A stretch of DNA of 64,000 nucleotides, taken from NCBI GenBank assembly GCA_024734555.1, contig JANPWX010000172.1, positions 3,959,721 through 4,023,720 on the forward strand. Direction: 5' to 3'. The position numbers were made by a program, and so were the translations under genes. The notes under the pieces are model-generated. The model was not told where the DNA came from, did no database searches, and was given only the letters and a program-made list of their open reading frames with translations. This document shows, in pieces, positions 1-51,500 of the stretch. This DNA is from Trochalopteron elliotii. Taxonomy: Eukaryota > Chordata > Aves > Passeriformes > Leiothrichidae. Within the stretch, counting starts at the first letter, position 1. Each line of letters starts with the position of its first letter.

Positions 1-38269
<38,269 letters not shown>

Positions 38270-38327
38270 GCTGGCTCTGCCCTGGCAGATCCCAGCTCAG
38301 AGGCGCAGGGCTGCTTTGGGGCTCTGT

Positions 38328-38440
38328 CTCTCCCCTCTCTCCCTCTCTGCCTTGCCTGCTCTCTGCCTCTGCCCTCACTATGGGATGCGTGTGTGTGTCT
38401 GTGTGTGTACGTCTCTCTCTCTTCCCCCTCCCTCTCCGTG
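38328..38440 (-). repeat. GA/CA-rich tract just upstream of the COLQ start codon
   Basis: Read on the minus strand, about 110 bases upstream of the ATG are purine-rich (gagagaggg-type runs) and include an (AC)n run at about 38387-38408. It lies in the expected 5' untranslated or core promoter region of COLQ. Whether it is transcribed or regulatory cannot be told from sequence alone. Confidence 0.7.
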
Positions 38441-38500
38441 CCTTTAGGAAGAAAGAATGCCAACCATTTCCCATTAAATCTTCTCCTTACACTAGACACA

Positions 38501-38510
38501 GTTAAATATA
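38501..38510 (-). promoter_or_regulatory. weak TATA-like element upstream of COLQ
   Basis: The minus strand reads TATATTTAAC about 235 bases upstream of the COLQ ATG, with a CAGTTG E-box nearby at about 38525. AT-rich matches of this kind are common by chance, so this is only a candidate. Confidence 0.2.
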
Positions 38511-40174
38511 ACTCCTGTGCTGGATCAGTTGCCCCTATTGTGGACATTAGCTGCTAAAACTGAGGCATGGGGTATTCTGGTTTTGCTAACAGAAGCAAAA
38601 AGGCACTTTGGATAATAATAATGATGAGCAGGGATGGGAGAAATTAAGAACTGGACTGTAAACAGAATCCTTCGGTACAGGCAACCAGACACTGGCATTG
38701 AGATGGATAAAATCCCTGATTGATCATCTTCTACAGGTCACTAATTGCCTTAATGAGAGAGATGAGCTGTGACCTAACATCTGCTTATCCCTGATAGCTA
38801 CGAGTGTTGCATTTGTGTACAGAGTGCAGCTCAAGGTGAGGGATGCCACAGAGGCTTCACAAACCAACAAACAAATTATTATTTTGGATTTAAGTGAAAA
38901 TGACAGTATCACTGACAGTGCCAGACATTGCAGGATTGCAGAGTTCACTGATGGGGTGCAACCAGGGGAAGAAACAATACATGTGCCATGATGGGGTGAA
39001 TGAAACGCTAACAGCTCTGGGGGTGGAGATGGTAAACACTACACAGCACTATGTGAAGAAAACAAACCTCCCACTCTCTGAAAAGCAGCAGATGCCCTTG
39101 CTACCTGTAGAAAAGTTTGGGGTTTCTGTGCCTTATTGCAACATGCAGGGCTTTACAGATTAATTTGTGCCCTCTGAATAAGTAGCAGAGAGATCTTCCT
39201 CTCTGCCTGGAATTTGACAGTCGTTTCCAGTAAAATCAGAAAATCAGAGGTACATCCTTTGCTGTGAAAAACATTACTCTCTCCCAGCTGAAGATGGTTT
39301 TCTTTTCCCACTGTTTACAGTTTTCCCCCAAGAAAAATGTGAAAATATTTTGGATTAATTATAGAATTGATTTTTTTTCCCATTTGAGAAGAGTTCTCAC
39401 TAACAGAAATGGTGACATGTCTTCCTGGGCATTAATTCCACTGAAGAGCAAAGCGAGATATTTCCACAATTCTGGAAACAGTCTTGGCTGTTACTTTCAA
39501 TACACTGCAATATATTGACAAAATCTTTCTAAATGAAATGGCTACATGGGAAGAATCACATCTGCCTTATATATTTTTACCCCTAAAAGACATACTTAAT
39601 ATATTCATAATTCTTTCTAAAATCTCTTTCCAGTACTGCAATATTTTGGATAACATATTTTCTACTTTATCTACTTTATTCCACTGTCTGTTACTTTTTA
39701 GTATTTGGCTTTTCTTAGTGAAGATAGTAATTTGGTCTCTTTCTTCTTTGACCAAGATAACCATGGATTAAATGAGTGCCATTAGTTCTCTTGGCATGCT
39801 ACATCTCAGAGGGAAAGGACTAGCTCTTGGGAAGTTTATCATGACAAGCCCTAAGCATGGAAGATAAATGTACAGCTGCAATCCCCATGTTAGAAGCCTT
39901 CAAGGAGGCTGGAAAAATAATTGCTCAAAAGTTAAATGTTGAGATTGTATTACAAGATTCAGCTCTGAAAATACGTGACCAACACAATAGTTAGTCAAAG
40001 GAACATGTGAATAATTTCAAATCCTGCTGAAATCCTCCTGCAGCCTTTTAGCAATTGAAAATTTGGTATAAATTTCTAGTATGAAACAAGTTCTATTTGA
40101 TAGGGAAAAGATTAATCCAATAATACTAGAAAGAACTAAGACCTTATTAGTCTTAGTAGGACAAATATCTTTCC

Positions 40175-40198
40175 CCTCCTTCTATGATTCTATATCAG
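40175..40198 (+). mobile_element. possible CR1 tail remnant
   Basis: The string ccttctatgattctat resembles the very end of a CR1 element, but the preceding bases match poorly, so this may be chance. Confidence 0.35.
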
Positions 40199-41371
40199 AG
40201 GTAGCCAGAAGTGATACAGAAAGCCAGGGCTGGTTCTGAATTACAAAAAGCACATAAAGTTAGCTTTGCAGTCAATTCTTAAATAGAGGCTTTTTAGTCC
40301 ATCTATTGCAGTGGAGAACCCTGATTAAAATGGAGGTTTTGTCAATGTTCTCCTTTCTTTCAGCATAGCATCTCCATCACTCTGAGCCTGTTTGACCTGA
40401 AACTGCTCTCAGCCAATGTGAGAAGAAAGCTCTGTGGGCATACCCTCTGCTGTGGAAAACACACCATCTTCCACAAAAACTCAAAAGGAGACGTTTGGCC
40501 TTACATTCATTTGAAGAGAACTCTTCTTCATGATGTAGTTCCATTCCCTCTTTAGATGTTAGTGGAGAGTTCTCACTACAGAGCAGTGAGCCAGGCCATG
40601 TCAGAGTGCAAGTCCTGTGTTCTGTTTCCTCGAATTTTGAGGTGTTGGCCTTACCAGCTGAGACTGCTGGCAAGGTTGGTAATGGTTTCATGAGAGAAGA
40701 ACCAAGTCTTCATGGGAAATAAAATGGACAATAGCTGTGGCCTTATTGATTTGACATACACAGGTGACAGCAGACTGACATTCTCTGCCCCAGGCTGGAT
40801 GACAAGGCTGTACACCTGGTCACACAGCTTCCTTCTGACCTCCATGGCATCAGTGCCTATGGCAGAGAGAATCCTAAGGAGAGAAAGTGTCACGTAGCAG
40901 GGGGAATCTGGCATGGGAGACCTGACAAACATGTGCTTTCCAGGCCCTGAGCCCCGTGAACTTGCTCAGCCAAGCAATGCATTTCTCCAGCTACTCCTTA
41001 TTTTTTTTTTTTATTTGTGGTAGATACCACAACAAATAAAAATGCCAAAAACCAATCAATACATAATGGAAAAAATAGCCTGAAAAGTTTGTCTGTTCAA
41101 GGAGTTCTTGCTTGACCTTTTCAGCCCAAACTCGAGCTCTTAGAAGCACATGGAGGAGTCTGCTGATGACACTACCATGTAAACAGAATTTATGAGCCTT
41201 TTTCTATGCAAGAATTAATGAATACTTGTTAAAAAGAAGGTTTCTTCCCAGCCCTGCTCACTTTTGGTTGGCAGGTACTGCATCAACAAGACAAGGTAAA
41301 ATGAATGTAGTTAAAATACCATCAATCTCAAATTCTTTCATGAACACCATTCTAGTTAGAAGGACAAAGAT

Positions 41372-41640
41372 AATTATGGAATAATTTGGTTCAGATAGGT
41401 CATCTAGTCCAATCCCCTGCAATAAGCAGGGACATTTCAACTAGATCAGGTTGTTCAGAGCCCCACCCAACCTGAACTTGAATGTTTATAGGGAAGGGGC
41501 ATCCACCACTCCTTGGGGCAAACTGTTCCACTGCCTCACCATCCTCACCACAAAAAATGTCTTATTTTCATCAAGCATAGATCTACCCTCTTTTAGTTTA
41601 AAACCATTCCCCCTTGTCCTGTTGAGATACTCAACATATA
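41372..41640 (-). mobile_element. CR1-type LINE 3' fragment
   Basis: Read on the plus strand, it holds the classic reversed CR1 order: a degraded tail, then gtcatctagtccaatccc, aactagatcaggttg, a ggcatccaccac-like segment, and finally ccccttgtcctgttgaga. About 270 bases of the 3' part of a CR1 element are present, 5'-truncated and diverged. It lies between HACL1 and COLQ. Confidence 0.85.
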
Positions 41641-44600
41641 ATTACGACTTTCTAGTTCAAAGGTCTGAAAGCTCTTTTGCTGAGTGGGGCAAAGGTAAAA
41701 CAGCAACCCCAAGTTAATGCAGTAATTCAATAACAGCTTGTGTCTGCAAAGTAGTACAGAAGAATCCTGTTCATTCAATTAGAGCAGGAGCTGGAAAAGA
41801 ATCTTCATAATTACATCTTCCTTGTGAGATAGTTATTTAGCAACAATTGTTTTTCACAATAAAAATACATGTTCGATTTTGCACACTTGAATCAGTTATT
41901 TCTAACACTCAGATTTAGTGCTATGACAACATTACTAATGTGACCTTGGAAGATGGTGTTACCTAAAGTACAAAGGCAGCTGCTGAAGCCAAATGTTAAT
42001 AAGTGCAGAAAGCCAGTGAGTGGCTTCACCATTTCCTTGCTGGTGTATTTAAATTTAATTCAGAAGCCCATATAGGAGCAGACCCACTAACTGTGCGATG
42101 AAGTAAATCCAAGCACATTCACACTTGATGAAGCTCTGGCTTACCCCACAGCTCCAGCCATGCCAGTCACCCAGCTGGATGTCAGGACAGGAGCAGGTGG
42201 TCAGCTAAAGGCAAGCCAGCACTAGTCAGTCTTCAGTTTATCCCCCACTGCATGAACAGGGTGAAGGAGGACATTGATGGTGGGACATTCGTGACTAGCA
42301 ATTTCCAAAAGGTTTTCAAATTTTTTTGCAAATCAGCCACTTAATGGACGTTATTTTCACAACAAGCGGCAGCCTTCTGGCCTCCTTTCTCTGTACTCTG
42401 GTTCACAGAAATGCAAAACCAACTAGGGAAGCTGATTTATCTTTACACTCTTCAAAGCATATTTTTTACAGAGCAGTCCAGCTCTCATCCCATGTTTAGA
42501 AAGTTCATCTTGAAACATTAATATTGCACTTTAAGACTTAATTCAAAAGCTCAGTCCTTCACTTTTGTTTTTTCTTTTTTTACCACCCCTATGAGTAATC
42601 CCCATGCACACATTTTTTTTTCCACAGAAGACTACAGAACAAAAAAGTTAAGGACATGATTAAAGCTTAGGGGATAATTAAAAGTGACTTCCATCAGAGC
42701 TACCAAAACCACCCCACTTGTGGCCTTTTAATGTTGCTAAGTAGAACAACTTTAAAACAATAATTCAGGTGCTGACCTTTATAAAAGCACTCTTCCCCCT
42801 CATTTTCAATACATTTTTCTTTTAAACTTTGCTTTTCAAACTACAGAACATGCAATGCTTCTTGGATGAGATGCACTCATCATACATACTCACACATATG
42901 CAGAGAATAAAGATATATGTCCAGGATTGCCAGGGTTTGAAAATCTGGGGCAAACATGCAAAACCTCAAATGATTAACAGAAAAATGCCCTACAGGACAA
43001 AGAAGACAGCCTTGCCAATCACAGTCCCAGCCAACTGAGGTCTCCAGTCACCAGGATCTAAGCAGATAAATTGTCTTCAACATCCTCACATGGTGAATCA
43101 CAAACAAGTCACAGCTATAACTCAGTCTGGTATTGGTCTTAGTACTTGCAACTAGAGGAGAGGAAAATAGTGTGCAGGGTAATTTTTTTCACCTTCTTTC
43201 CATTTGGATTGCCTACTGCTATTTACTTCTATTAGTAAATGTCTGCAGTACTCCGTGCCTGTACCAGTATCGCTGCTGTGCTGCTGGAGGCACAGAACAC
43301 AGGAATATCTGGCAGTAATTGGCTCTCATGACCCCTAATTTAAGTGATTTATCATCTAGCTTGCCAAAGAGCTCAATGAATTAAACACCACAAAACACAA
43401 TCTGCTTTTTTCTCTGTTACCAGAGAATTTTTTTCCCCCAAAAAATTATTAATGTCATTATTTTAATGCTCACACTAAACTCAGGGCTTTTAATTCCAGA
43501 GAGCTTCATGGCTGCCTGGCAATGCAGCATCCTGTTCCTGATTTTTATACTGCAGTACAGCCCATCACACCACTGAGATGCAAACAAACATGAATCCAAA
43601 CACAGATCCAAACCCCAGTGCATACGTGCCTGGGAGAATGCCCCCAGACACAGGGATCCTCTACAGAAGGTTGTAGTGCCTTCAGATGAGTGGCCAAAGC
43701 ATTACTAATTCAGGGAAATACTTAATCGTGAGTGTAACCACAGGCCTGCAAGTGAAAGCAAAGAAAGTGCTCTGGAAATGAAGCCTATGCAAAGGTACCT
43801 TGCCAAATCAGGGCCTGAAAAAGCTGCAGATACTTTGTCTTTTAAATAACATGAAGCCCCATTTTCCCATGGCTCATTTTTCTCTCTCCTGGATACCTTT
43901 GGGCACTAAATGTTTTGGGATCCTGTGACTTACAGAATGCAAAACCAGGAGCAGAGCTGCTAAACCCACTTGGGGAGCAGCAGTAGAGGACAACATCCAA
44001 GGGTTTACCCAAAGGCTTGACAGAAAAACCAACATTATAAAGCTGAGGAAAGGTAAAGAAATAGGTCACAGTAGAACAGCAAGAAGAAATCGCAGAATGT
44101 GTTTGGTTTTGAGGGTGTTTTAAGCAAATGGATGGCTACAAGTGCTGACCATGACACTACAGCAAGCAGGACTCTGGCACCATAGCTTTGAGCAAGCCAC
44201 ATTGATGGTGGAAAACTGCCCTGGTTTTGTAAGCTGGTAACGAATTTCAGGCTGATTTTAAAAGATGCTGGTTCAGGTTAAAGGTGGAGAGGATTTTTCT
44301 TTTTACAGTGGTTCAAATTTTGAAGCCCAGCTACACTGTTACCATGGCAGCCATGGAAAATGCCTGTTGCCCAGTCATTCTGGGATGCCAGGGTTGCCAT
44401 CTTTCAAACACAGGATAACTGAACCTAACCAAATTAGACAAGTGCATTTCCCCAGCACCCTTTGCAGAATCAGGGAACTGTAATTAAGGCTGCAGTAGAA
44501 TTTCCTTTATAAAGTCCTACTTTTGAAGTTTCACTGATTTGTAGTTAAGACATCCTTACCAAATGGCAGTTTGGCACATAGAGATGAAAACTTAAGAGAA

Positions 44601-47600
44601 AAAAAAACAGCTTCTGCACCAAAATCATTAAGAAGTCTTATTGATTTCAACTACATAAAATGAGACCCAGAATTAGCTGCTTAGGTGGGGTAGATTTAAA
44701 TTCCCGGCAGGGCTGAAATACTGATTTTACCTAACATACTTCTGACTTATTTTCTGGGGACTTGACTGATACCCCTGTTTTTGCAGAGCAAGCAGGTGGT
44801 TTATGGCCTGGCTAAGAAGGCTTTCATACCCCAAGCCCAGCAGCCATGCCTCCTTGCTTTAAGTAGGATGCACTGCAATGGCTGGAACCTGAACTATGCC
44901 TGAACATCCACCAGTTCTGGTATCAGCACCTCCCAGCACCAAGGCCTATAAAATGCCATACAGCCACATTGTCTTAATGACAATGGCAAGGAGACAGATG
45001 ACAAATCCTTCAAACGCTTGGGAAAGAACAATTTTTTTTAAAAAATATTTTTAATCTGAAGATTTCATTAAAGAGGGACTTGCATTCAGACATTGTGGAG
45101 CTCTAGCTTAGATCACTGAGTGTGTGTTGACACCACATGACCTCTAGAGATGCAGGGTGATGCAGAGGTAGGCAAATCCACACAGAACCGGACTCTGTCC
45201 AGTTTTGTTCTCAGGTAGGCCTGCAGGTTATGACAAGTTTCATGCTGCAACAGCTGCAGGCAGTCACTGCACAAAATTCACACACAGGGACAGTGACTGC
45301 TTTCTGGAATCAAGAGCCACAAAAACTTAGATTGCTGTATAGGCTGGAGATGTAAAAAAGCTTATGCGAGTCTTCCACTATCTTCCTCATGTGGTAACAG
45401 TACCAGCACTAAGTACTAGAGGAAATCTTCCATCACTTATGTGCAAAGATGTTCTAAGCTGCTTACATTCACGTGATCATGGGCATTGATACAGTCCTAG
45501 GTAAGATGCTAATCCACTTCTCCAATTCTCAAGTATAGCAATTCATATTCTGTCTTCAAAAGCATCCTTTCTCTGCATCCAGTTCAGAATTTGATCCAAG
45601 GTATTATACAAATAACTTCTAGCTGACAAAAAAAAAATTCCAGATTAAATTATGCAACATTTTCAGTACTATCCTTCCTTGCTTTTTCTATCACCCCCTT
45701 GAAAAGACTGAGGAAACCCAAAATTTCTTAAGCATATTGACTCAAGCAAGCAGACTGTCATTTGATTAATTTATCTTACTTTTTTCATCACTATTTCAGG
45801 TATCTTGGAGGTTCCTGGAAAGAACAGACACTGAAATAACTCATTTATATTAGTGTGTGTCATAATTAGCTGGAAGGGTCTGCTTTACTGACAACCTCTT
45901 TAAAGCTGGTCTATCTGGTTTCAATCACCCCATCAAAAGAAACAATAAATGCTCCCTTCAGAATAGCTGTTTCTTACTCATTTCAATATTCAGTTATAAG
46001 TAAATAAATTGATAGAAGTCACATTGCCAGTTTGCCATACAGAAGAGCAGCTCTGACTCCTGGTCTGACCTCAGAACTAAGTAGAGCAGTGCCAAGCACT
46101 CATTTCTCTAAGCACAGCCATCAAGGTCATCACCACAGCCTAAAAAGAGCTGCAGGGGGGATTTTGATTACAACATATAAAATAAGAGGTAGTCAGTGCA
46201 GAGGACATATTTCTTAGTAAGACTTTTACCATAGCTTAGCCAGTGTGTGCTTGTTGCTTGTGGGTGCATAGTGGCAGGCCTAAGGATGCATTGCTGGTTG
46301 TTTTATGTGCACTTGGGGTTTTGAAGGAGTGCTTGAAAAATAAGAAAAGCAGTGTTAATTATTTCTTAAGTTTTTTAAAGCTTAAAGAAATCCAAACAGA
46401 TGTTATCAATTATGCTATTACCTCCCCACAGTTTCAAATTCTTTGCTTTCCATTTTCCACACCCTGACTTATTAAAATAAATTGTGCATGTTATTGCAGT
46501 TATTCAACATTATTTTAGGAAATCAAATGTAAGCTGATTTCCAACAGCTGACACAAAATGCTGACAATTCAAATACTCTCACTAAAGGAGAAAGCATGAA
46601 AATCACTTTTTATTAATTTTCAAGTATAAAATTTATACATTGCATCCAGTGCAAATTATCTCCCCTGTGGTCAGTTCCAGCACTAACTCTTAGAGATATT
46701 TTACGCCACCATAACAGACTGTGTTTAATCACTGAAACATATCAAAATTAATTTGTGAGACAAGAAGAAGAATGTAACAAAATCAATGTCAAGATTCAAC
46801 ATTGTTCCACTTTCATTGCAGAGTACCCCAGAGAACACAGCAACTCAGCAGCTTTACATTTTTCTGTGAGCTGTATCCATTCTAGGATTTTATCCTTTTG
46901 CACTTCAGATTATTTCAGATATTATTTCTTTCTGATATTATCTCCCTGTACTAATGTGCAGAGACATCTCTACATTCCTCTGCCTAACAGTAATGCATGG
47001 CCTTGGGCCAGACCCAAACCAAAGTGCCAGCCCCAATAAGCCAAGCCTTTTGCAACAAACTGACTCTAGGCCATGATCCCCTGCCAGCCCAGTCCTTTCT
47101 CTCCTTAGGTCATCAAGTCCCTTCCACTAGATAACTAACACTTACTGACAATGGAATAATAGAAAACAAAGCAAGCAAAACCCAAATCAAAGGCAGAATA
47201 TTCCCTTTTCTGCAAGTAACAACGAAGAACCCGTGCATTTAAGAACAGATGTAAATATATCACAATCTGTTCACAGTATCCTGCATAGTAGCTGCTGTAG
47301 GTCATGACAGAAGCATACAGTTGAGCTTAAAGTCTCAACTATAAGTCACATTGTCAGATGCAGCAACTAATGATAACACAGTAGACAGAAGGCCAGGCAG
47401 GCCAAATGTCTGCTTTAAATGTTACCTCTGCATCACAGTGCAGGTGGGACTCTAGGTTTCTATCCAGTTACACAAAGAACCTTCATTGTACGATTAGTCA
47501 GCCACAGCACAAACACTGGTGGTTGCTTTGTAATGCCAGCCAAAATGAACATTATGCTCCAGTCTAATAGTTTTTATTGTTGTTGCTCTGGTGAGGGATT

Positions 47601-47687
47601 TTTTTAAATTTTGTTTTCATGTGGGGTTTTTTTGTGGTCTTTTTGTTGGTGTCACTGTTGATATTTCGGGGATGATGGTGGTAATGT

Positions 47688-47693
47688 TTTATT
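47688..47693 (-). terminator. HACL1: candidate HACL1 polyadenylation signal
   Basis: This is the first canonical AATAAA on the minus strand after the HACL1 stop, about 785 bases downstream. A second lies at 47573-47578. The variant ATTAAA occurs earlier (48191-48196). No clear GT-rich downstream element distinguishes them, so the true 3' end is uncertain. Confidence 0.3.
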
Positions 47694-48476
47694 TAAAATG
47701 CTTCTGATTATAAAGATTTATGATCTATTAATACTGGAAACCTCAATAAATATGGCCATGTTTTCAGCCTACAGATATGGTGGTGTCTGTGAAGAGCTAA
47801 GCTTCAAACAAAAATCCAGGATTTTCTTTTCCTACAAACACCATAAATTCCAGTTAATAAAAACAAATTCAGTAGACAAAAGCTTAGTCCTTGAGTAAGT
47901 CTGCATTTTTAATACACTACTTCTACATTCAGAAAAAGCTGAAAAATCAATCTGTAAAATTAGGAAGCTACTACCAATGCAATGGGCTTCAATGCATAAT
48001 GAGGCCAATGGGGAATTATTCTCAACAAGATGCTTTGGTTTGGTCCTTAGAGGACAAAGTTTTTAACAAGCAAAATGGTGGTCTGGTTGGTTAAGAATCA
48101 AGCTACTATAACTGCAGACTGTCAAACACTTCTATGCTTCAGACAGCATAAAACCCTTACCTTATTCTGCTCATCCTGAACATTCAAGATTTTAATTCAC
48201 AAATAATGTGTATTATTCTGAGTAAAAGAAAAAGTATATAATTTTATCATCAGTGTTTGTGTACAATCTGCTTGAAGGCCTGGTATACCTTCATATGTGT
48301 CTTTCTCATTTTACAAGTACCCAATTTCAGCATTTAGAGATTCCTCTAACAGCAGTTCTAAAATCCCACTTTGTTCCAATGCCTATGCAAAATACAGTTG
48401 TATCAGTTCCACTTCCAGGAAACGATTCAGTTTTGTTTAATGTGCTGCCTTGCACCACCATCATCTTCCTCTTCTA

Positions 48477-48509
48477 CTACAGGTTAGAACGAGTCAGCCA
48501 GGGAAATTC
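48477..48509 (-). CDS. HACL1: HACL1 exon 17, C terminus and peroxisomal targeting signal
   Basis: After acceptor tccag the exon reads [10 protein letters not shown] and then TAG at 48479-48477, followed at once by a second TAG. Human ends DFHWLTRSNM as I recall. The terminal SNL fits the type 1 peroxisomal import signal. The 3' untranslated region continues to lower coordinates. Confidence 0.95.
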   Translation of the reverse strand, partial: EFPWLTRSNL

Positions 48510-51500
48510 CTGGAAGCAAAAAAACAAATCAACACAGAATAAAAACCATATCAGAATGAGCAAACAGTAAGAGGAACAGTTAACTACAAGAGGGAACCCA
48601 TTGGATATAAAGACTGCTCAAAAATGTTTCATCTGCTTTGGTCTAGAATGAAAAGGAATAACCTTAAATTCTGGAAACAGTCATTAAGGACACTATACAT
48701 TAATAACAGCCAGTGGGAGGAAAAAACCAAACAAGCAGATGGCATGGTGTAAAAAAGGCTATTTTCTCGATTTCCCAAATCTAAGAACAATCTTTCTGCC
48801 TTGCAACCATCTCTGCCTCCTCTGTGATTTAAGTGATGGTCCCTAAGGTTTTCAGAAACTCACCACCATGAAGCTTACAGAAAAAGAAAGGAAAACACAT
48901 ACCTGTTTCTTTCTCTCAGATTGTGGATCAATCATTACATTTATAAGAGAAGGTGTTTGTTTGTCAGTCACACTTGCTTTCAGAGCATTCTGCAATTCTT
49001 CTGGTGTTTTAACAAAGTATCCTTTACCTCCAAAGGCAGACATAATTTTCTCATAGTGTGCATTTGGCAGGAGAGAAACAGGAGGTACACTGTAACAGAA
49101 TGGAAAACATGATTAATGGCATGGGAAAATTGCCAGGCTGACTAATTTAATTACTTCAGCACCAATTTTAAAGTCCAAGATGATTATTGTGCTGGCTGAT
49201 GAATTCTTCTGCGCTGAAAGAACTACTGCTCCTGTATCACCTAATATGTGTTTATAGGGTAGCACACTCACTTTTATCTTGTGGAGACATTCCTGAGCAA
49301 AGCTTTAGCCCAGTTCTCTTTGTACAGAGATCTCAGCACAGAAGCAGAAGTCCTGTGTAAACTCAGAACTCAAGTCTCAGGTAATTTTTAAGAGAATCAG
49401 GATTTTGAAAATTAGCCCACTATGAACTCTGTACTGTGTGGGCTGAACTGCTGCAGGAACCTGAGAAAACTAATAGAGAATCTGTTGTGCAAACAGCAGG
49501 CTGCAATTAAGTTGGCTGTTTGCTTTTGGTAACTGGTTCTTACTCACGTGAACTTAGCCCAGGACTAAATTGATTTTATAAAAGTAATTTTAATCTGGAT
49601 CATACAGCATTAAAAATTAAGCGAGTGTCAATTTTACTCAGTTCTTCCACAGGTAACAGGACATTCTTTGAAGATGCTTACCATGCAGCAGGGTCACCAA
49701 ACTTTAACATCTCCTCCCAGGAATTTGCATCCAAACCAGTGTAAATCCCATTGTTGTTTACCACGATAATCAGGATTGGCAAATTGTATCTATAAAAAGA
49801 CACAGAATTCTGAAATGCTTGCCCCCTTCTGTAAGATATTAAGAGTGTAATTTTCGTTACAAGGAAAAGAGAACCACTTCCACCTGAAATATGATTTAAT
49901 CATCATTGGTAAAGCACTACATCACAACAACATAAAAAATGAGCATGTTTTCTGGCTCGTTTTCATGTGCTTTATGGATGCCCCACATACCAGCAGTTAA
50001 AGTCTCTTAGTTAAAGTGACCCTGAAAAGCATCTTCTTGAGGCAAAAAAAGAGTTACCTGCAGATAGTCTCCACCTCCATTCCAGAAAATCCAAAAGCAC
50101 TATCCCCTTCTATGCAGACAACTCGCCTTCCAGGTGTGTGGTCTCTGGCTACCATTGCAGCTGCTATGGCAAAACCCAGCCCCACTCCCATGGTTCCAAA
50201 AGTACCTGCATCAAGCCTAAAGGGAGAATACAGAATTACTGTCCCTTTATTTCTACTCAATCTCTTCAGTTCATCCATGGTGCCTCACTTTTAATACTTT
50301 GCCATATAGTATTCAAATACTGTTTTATAAACAACTGGTATAAAGAGATACCACATGTAAAGGTTATTATATTCAGTCAAACATTTTATGAAACTGCAAA
50401 TGTTTTAAGTGATACAAACATACTGGAACTCAAATTAAAATGAAGAACTCTAGTACACTGGTGCTACAATAAAGAGCTATTCTCATATGCTTTTAGCTTG
50501 CATAGTAACAGTATTTCAAAAACATTCAATTACTGTAGAGACAGACAACATGAAATATTTCTATATTTAATTCCTTGAAAAATATAACTATTAGTCTGAA
50601 AGCCATTGATTAAATACTGCTGTTCAAATTTTAGTCTTCTGTTCAACCATTTGAAATCAAATTGAAAGCTATAATTTAGTTAGATCATTTCAATCAGAAG
50701 CACATAATGGATACAAAAGTACATAAAGCACTAGATTATTCCAGGGTTAACTTCTCAAATTTCTTTTCAGATATGTGCAGTGCAGTCTGAAGAGACAACC
50801 AGTAACATTACTGGTGTCCTTATTTTAAACAAGGGGGGTGAATGCACACTCCTCCCCCAACTCTACTGGAAGTACATGGGTTTTCCTGCTAATTGGTTGT
50901 TTTGTTCACAAAGCAGTATTTTGAGTACCCACATCTTAGACATGCAGGTTTACATGAAAGCAGACACAATATATAATCCAATTTTCAAGTTTTCCCCATT
51001 TTGAAGTGTTCCAAAGAAAAACTCTTCACATGAATTCATTTCAACATGAGAATTCCAGTGATTGTTTTTATTTTTCGTCAATATTTACTACAGACTCTGA
51101 ACACAGAAACAAACATCTAGGTCAGGGATTGAATGCTCATCACTCACTTCCCACAAGAGAGAGAACAACTATCACCATTGTGCTGCGGAGCATGCAGAGA
51201 ATTGTTAAAATTTATGACAGGACATCAGTACGTGAGTGGAAAACTTTCCTTAATACCTCTCTCAATATATTATACTTCTGTTTTCCAGACCATTATATTT
51301 CTTAGCTAAATGAAAACATTTATGCAGAAATGCAGCCTGTTGACTTAGAACAAAAGATATCACACCTTTGACGGGGAAAGAAATTTGGAAGCATAGTTCG
51401 TCCAATGTCCATGGTGTTTGCTCCCTCACTGACTAAAATGCAGTCCTTGGGGATCAGTTCTCTGATGTGATGAAAGACTGTATAATAATTCATAGGCAGA

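Larger units (their letters stand above)
38270..48476. other. intergenic region between COLQ exon 1 and the HACL1 stop codon
   Basis: These 10.2 kb hold the COLQ promoter and 5' untranslated region at the low end and the HACL1 3' untranslated region at the high end. A CR1 fragment lies at 41372-41640 and a possible CR1 tail near 40180. No open frame in it shows recognisable homology, and I see no RNA gene. Confidence 0.75.

Noticed and set aside
50016..50294. Plus-strand open frame over HACL1 exon 14
   Set aside because: It is antisense to a strongly conserved minus-strand exon.
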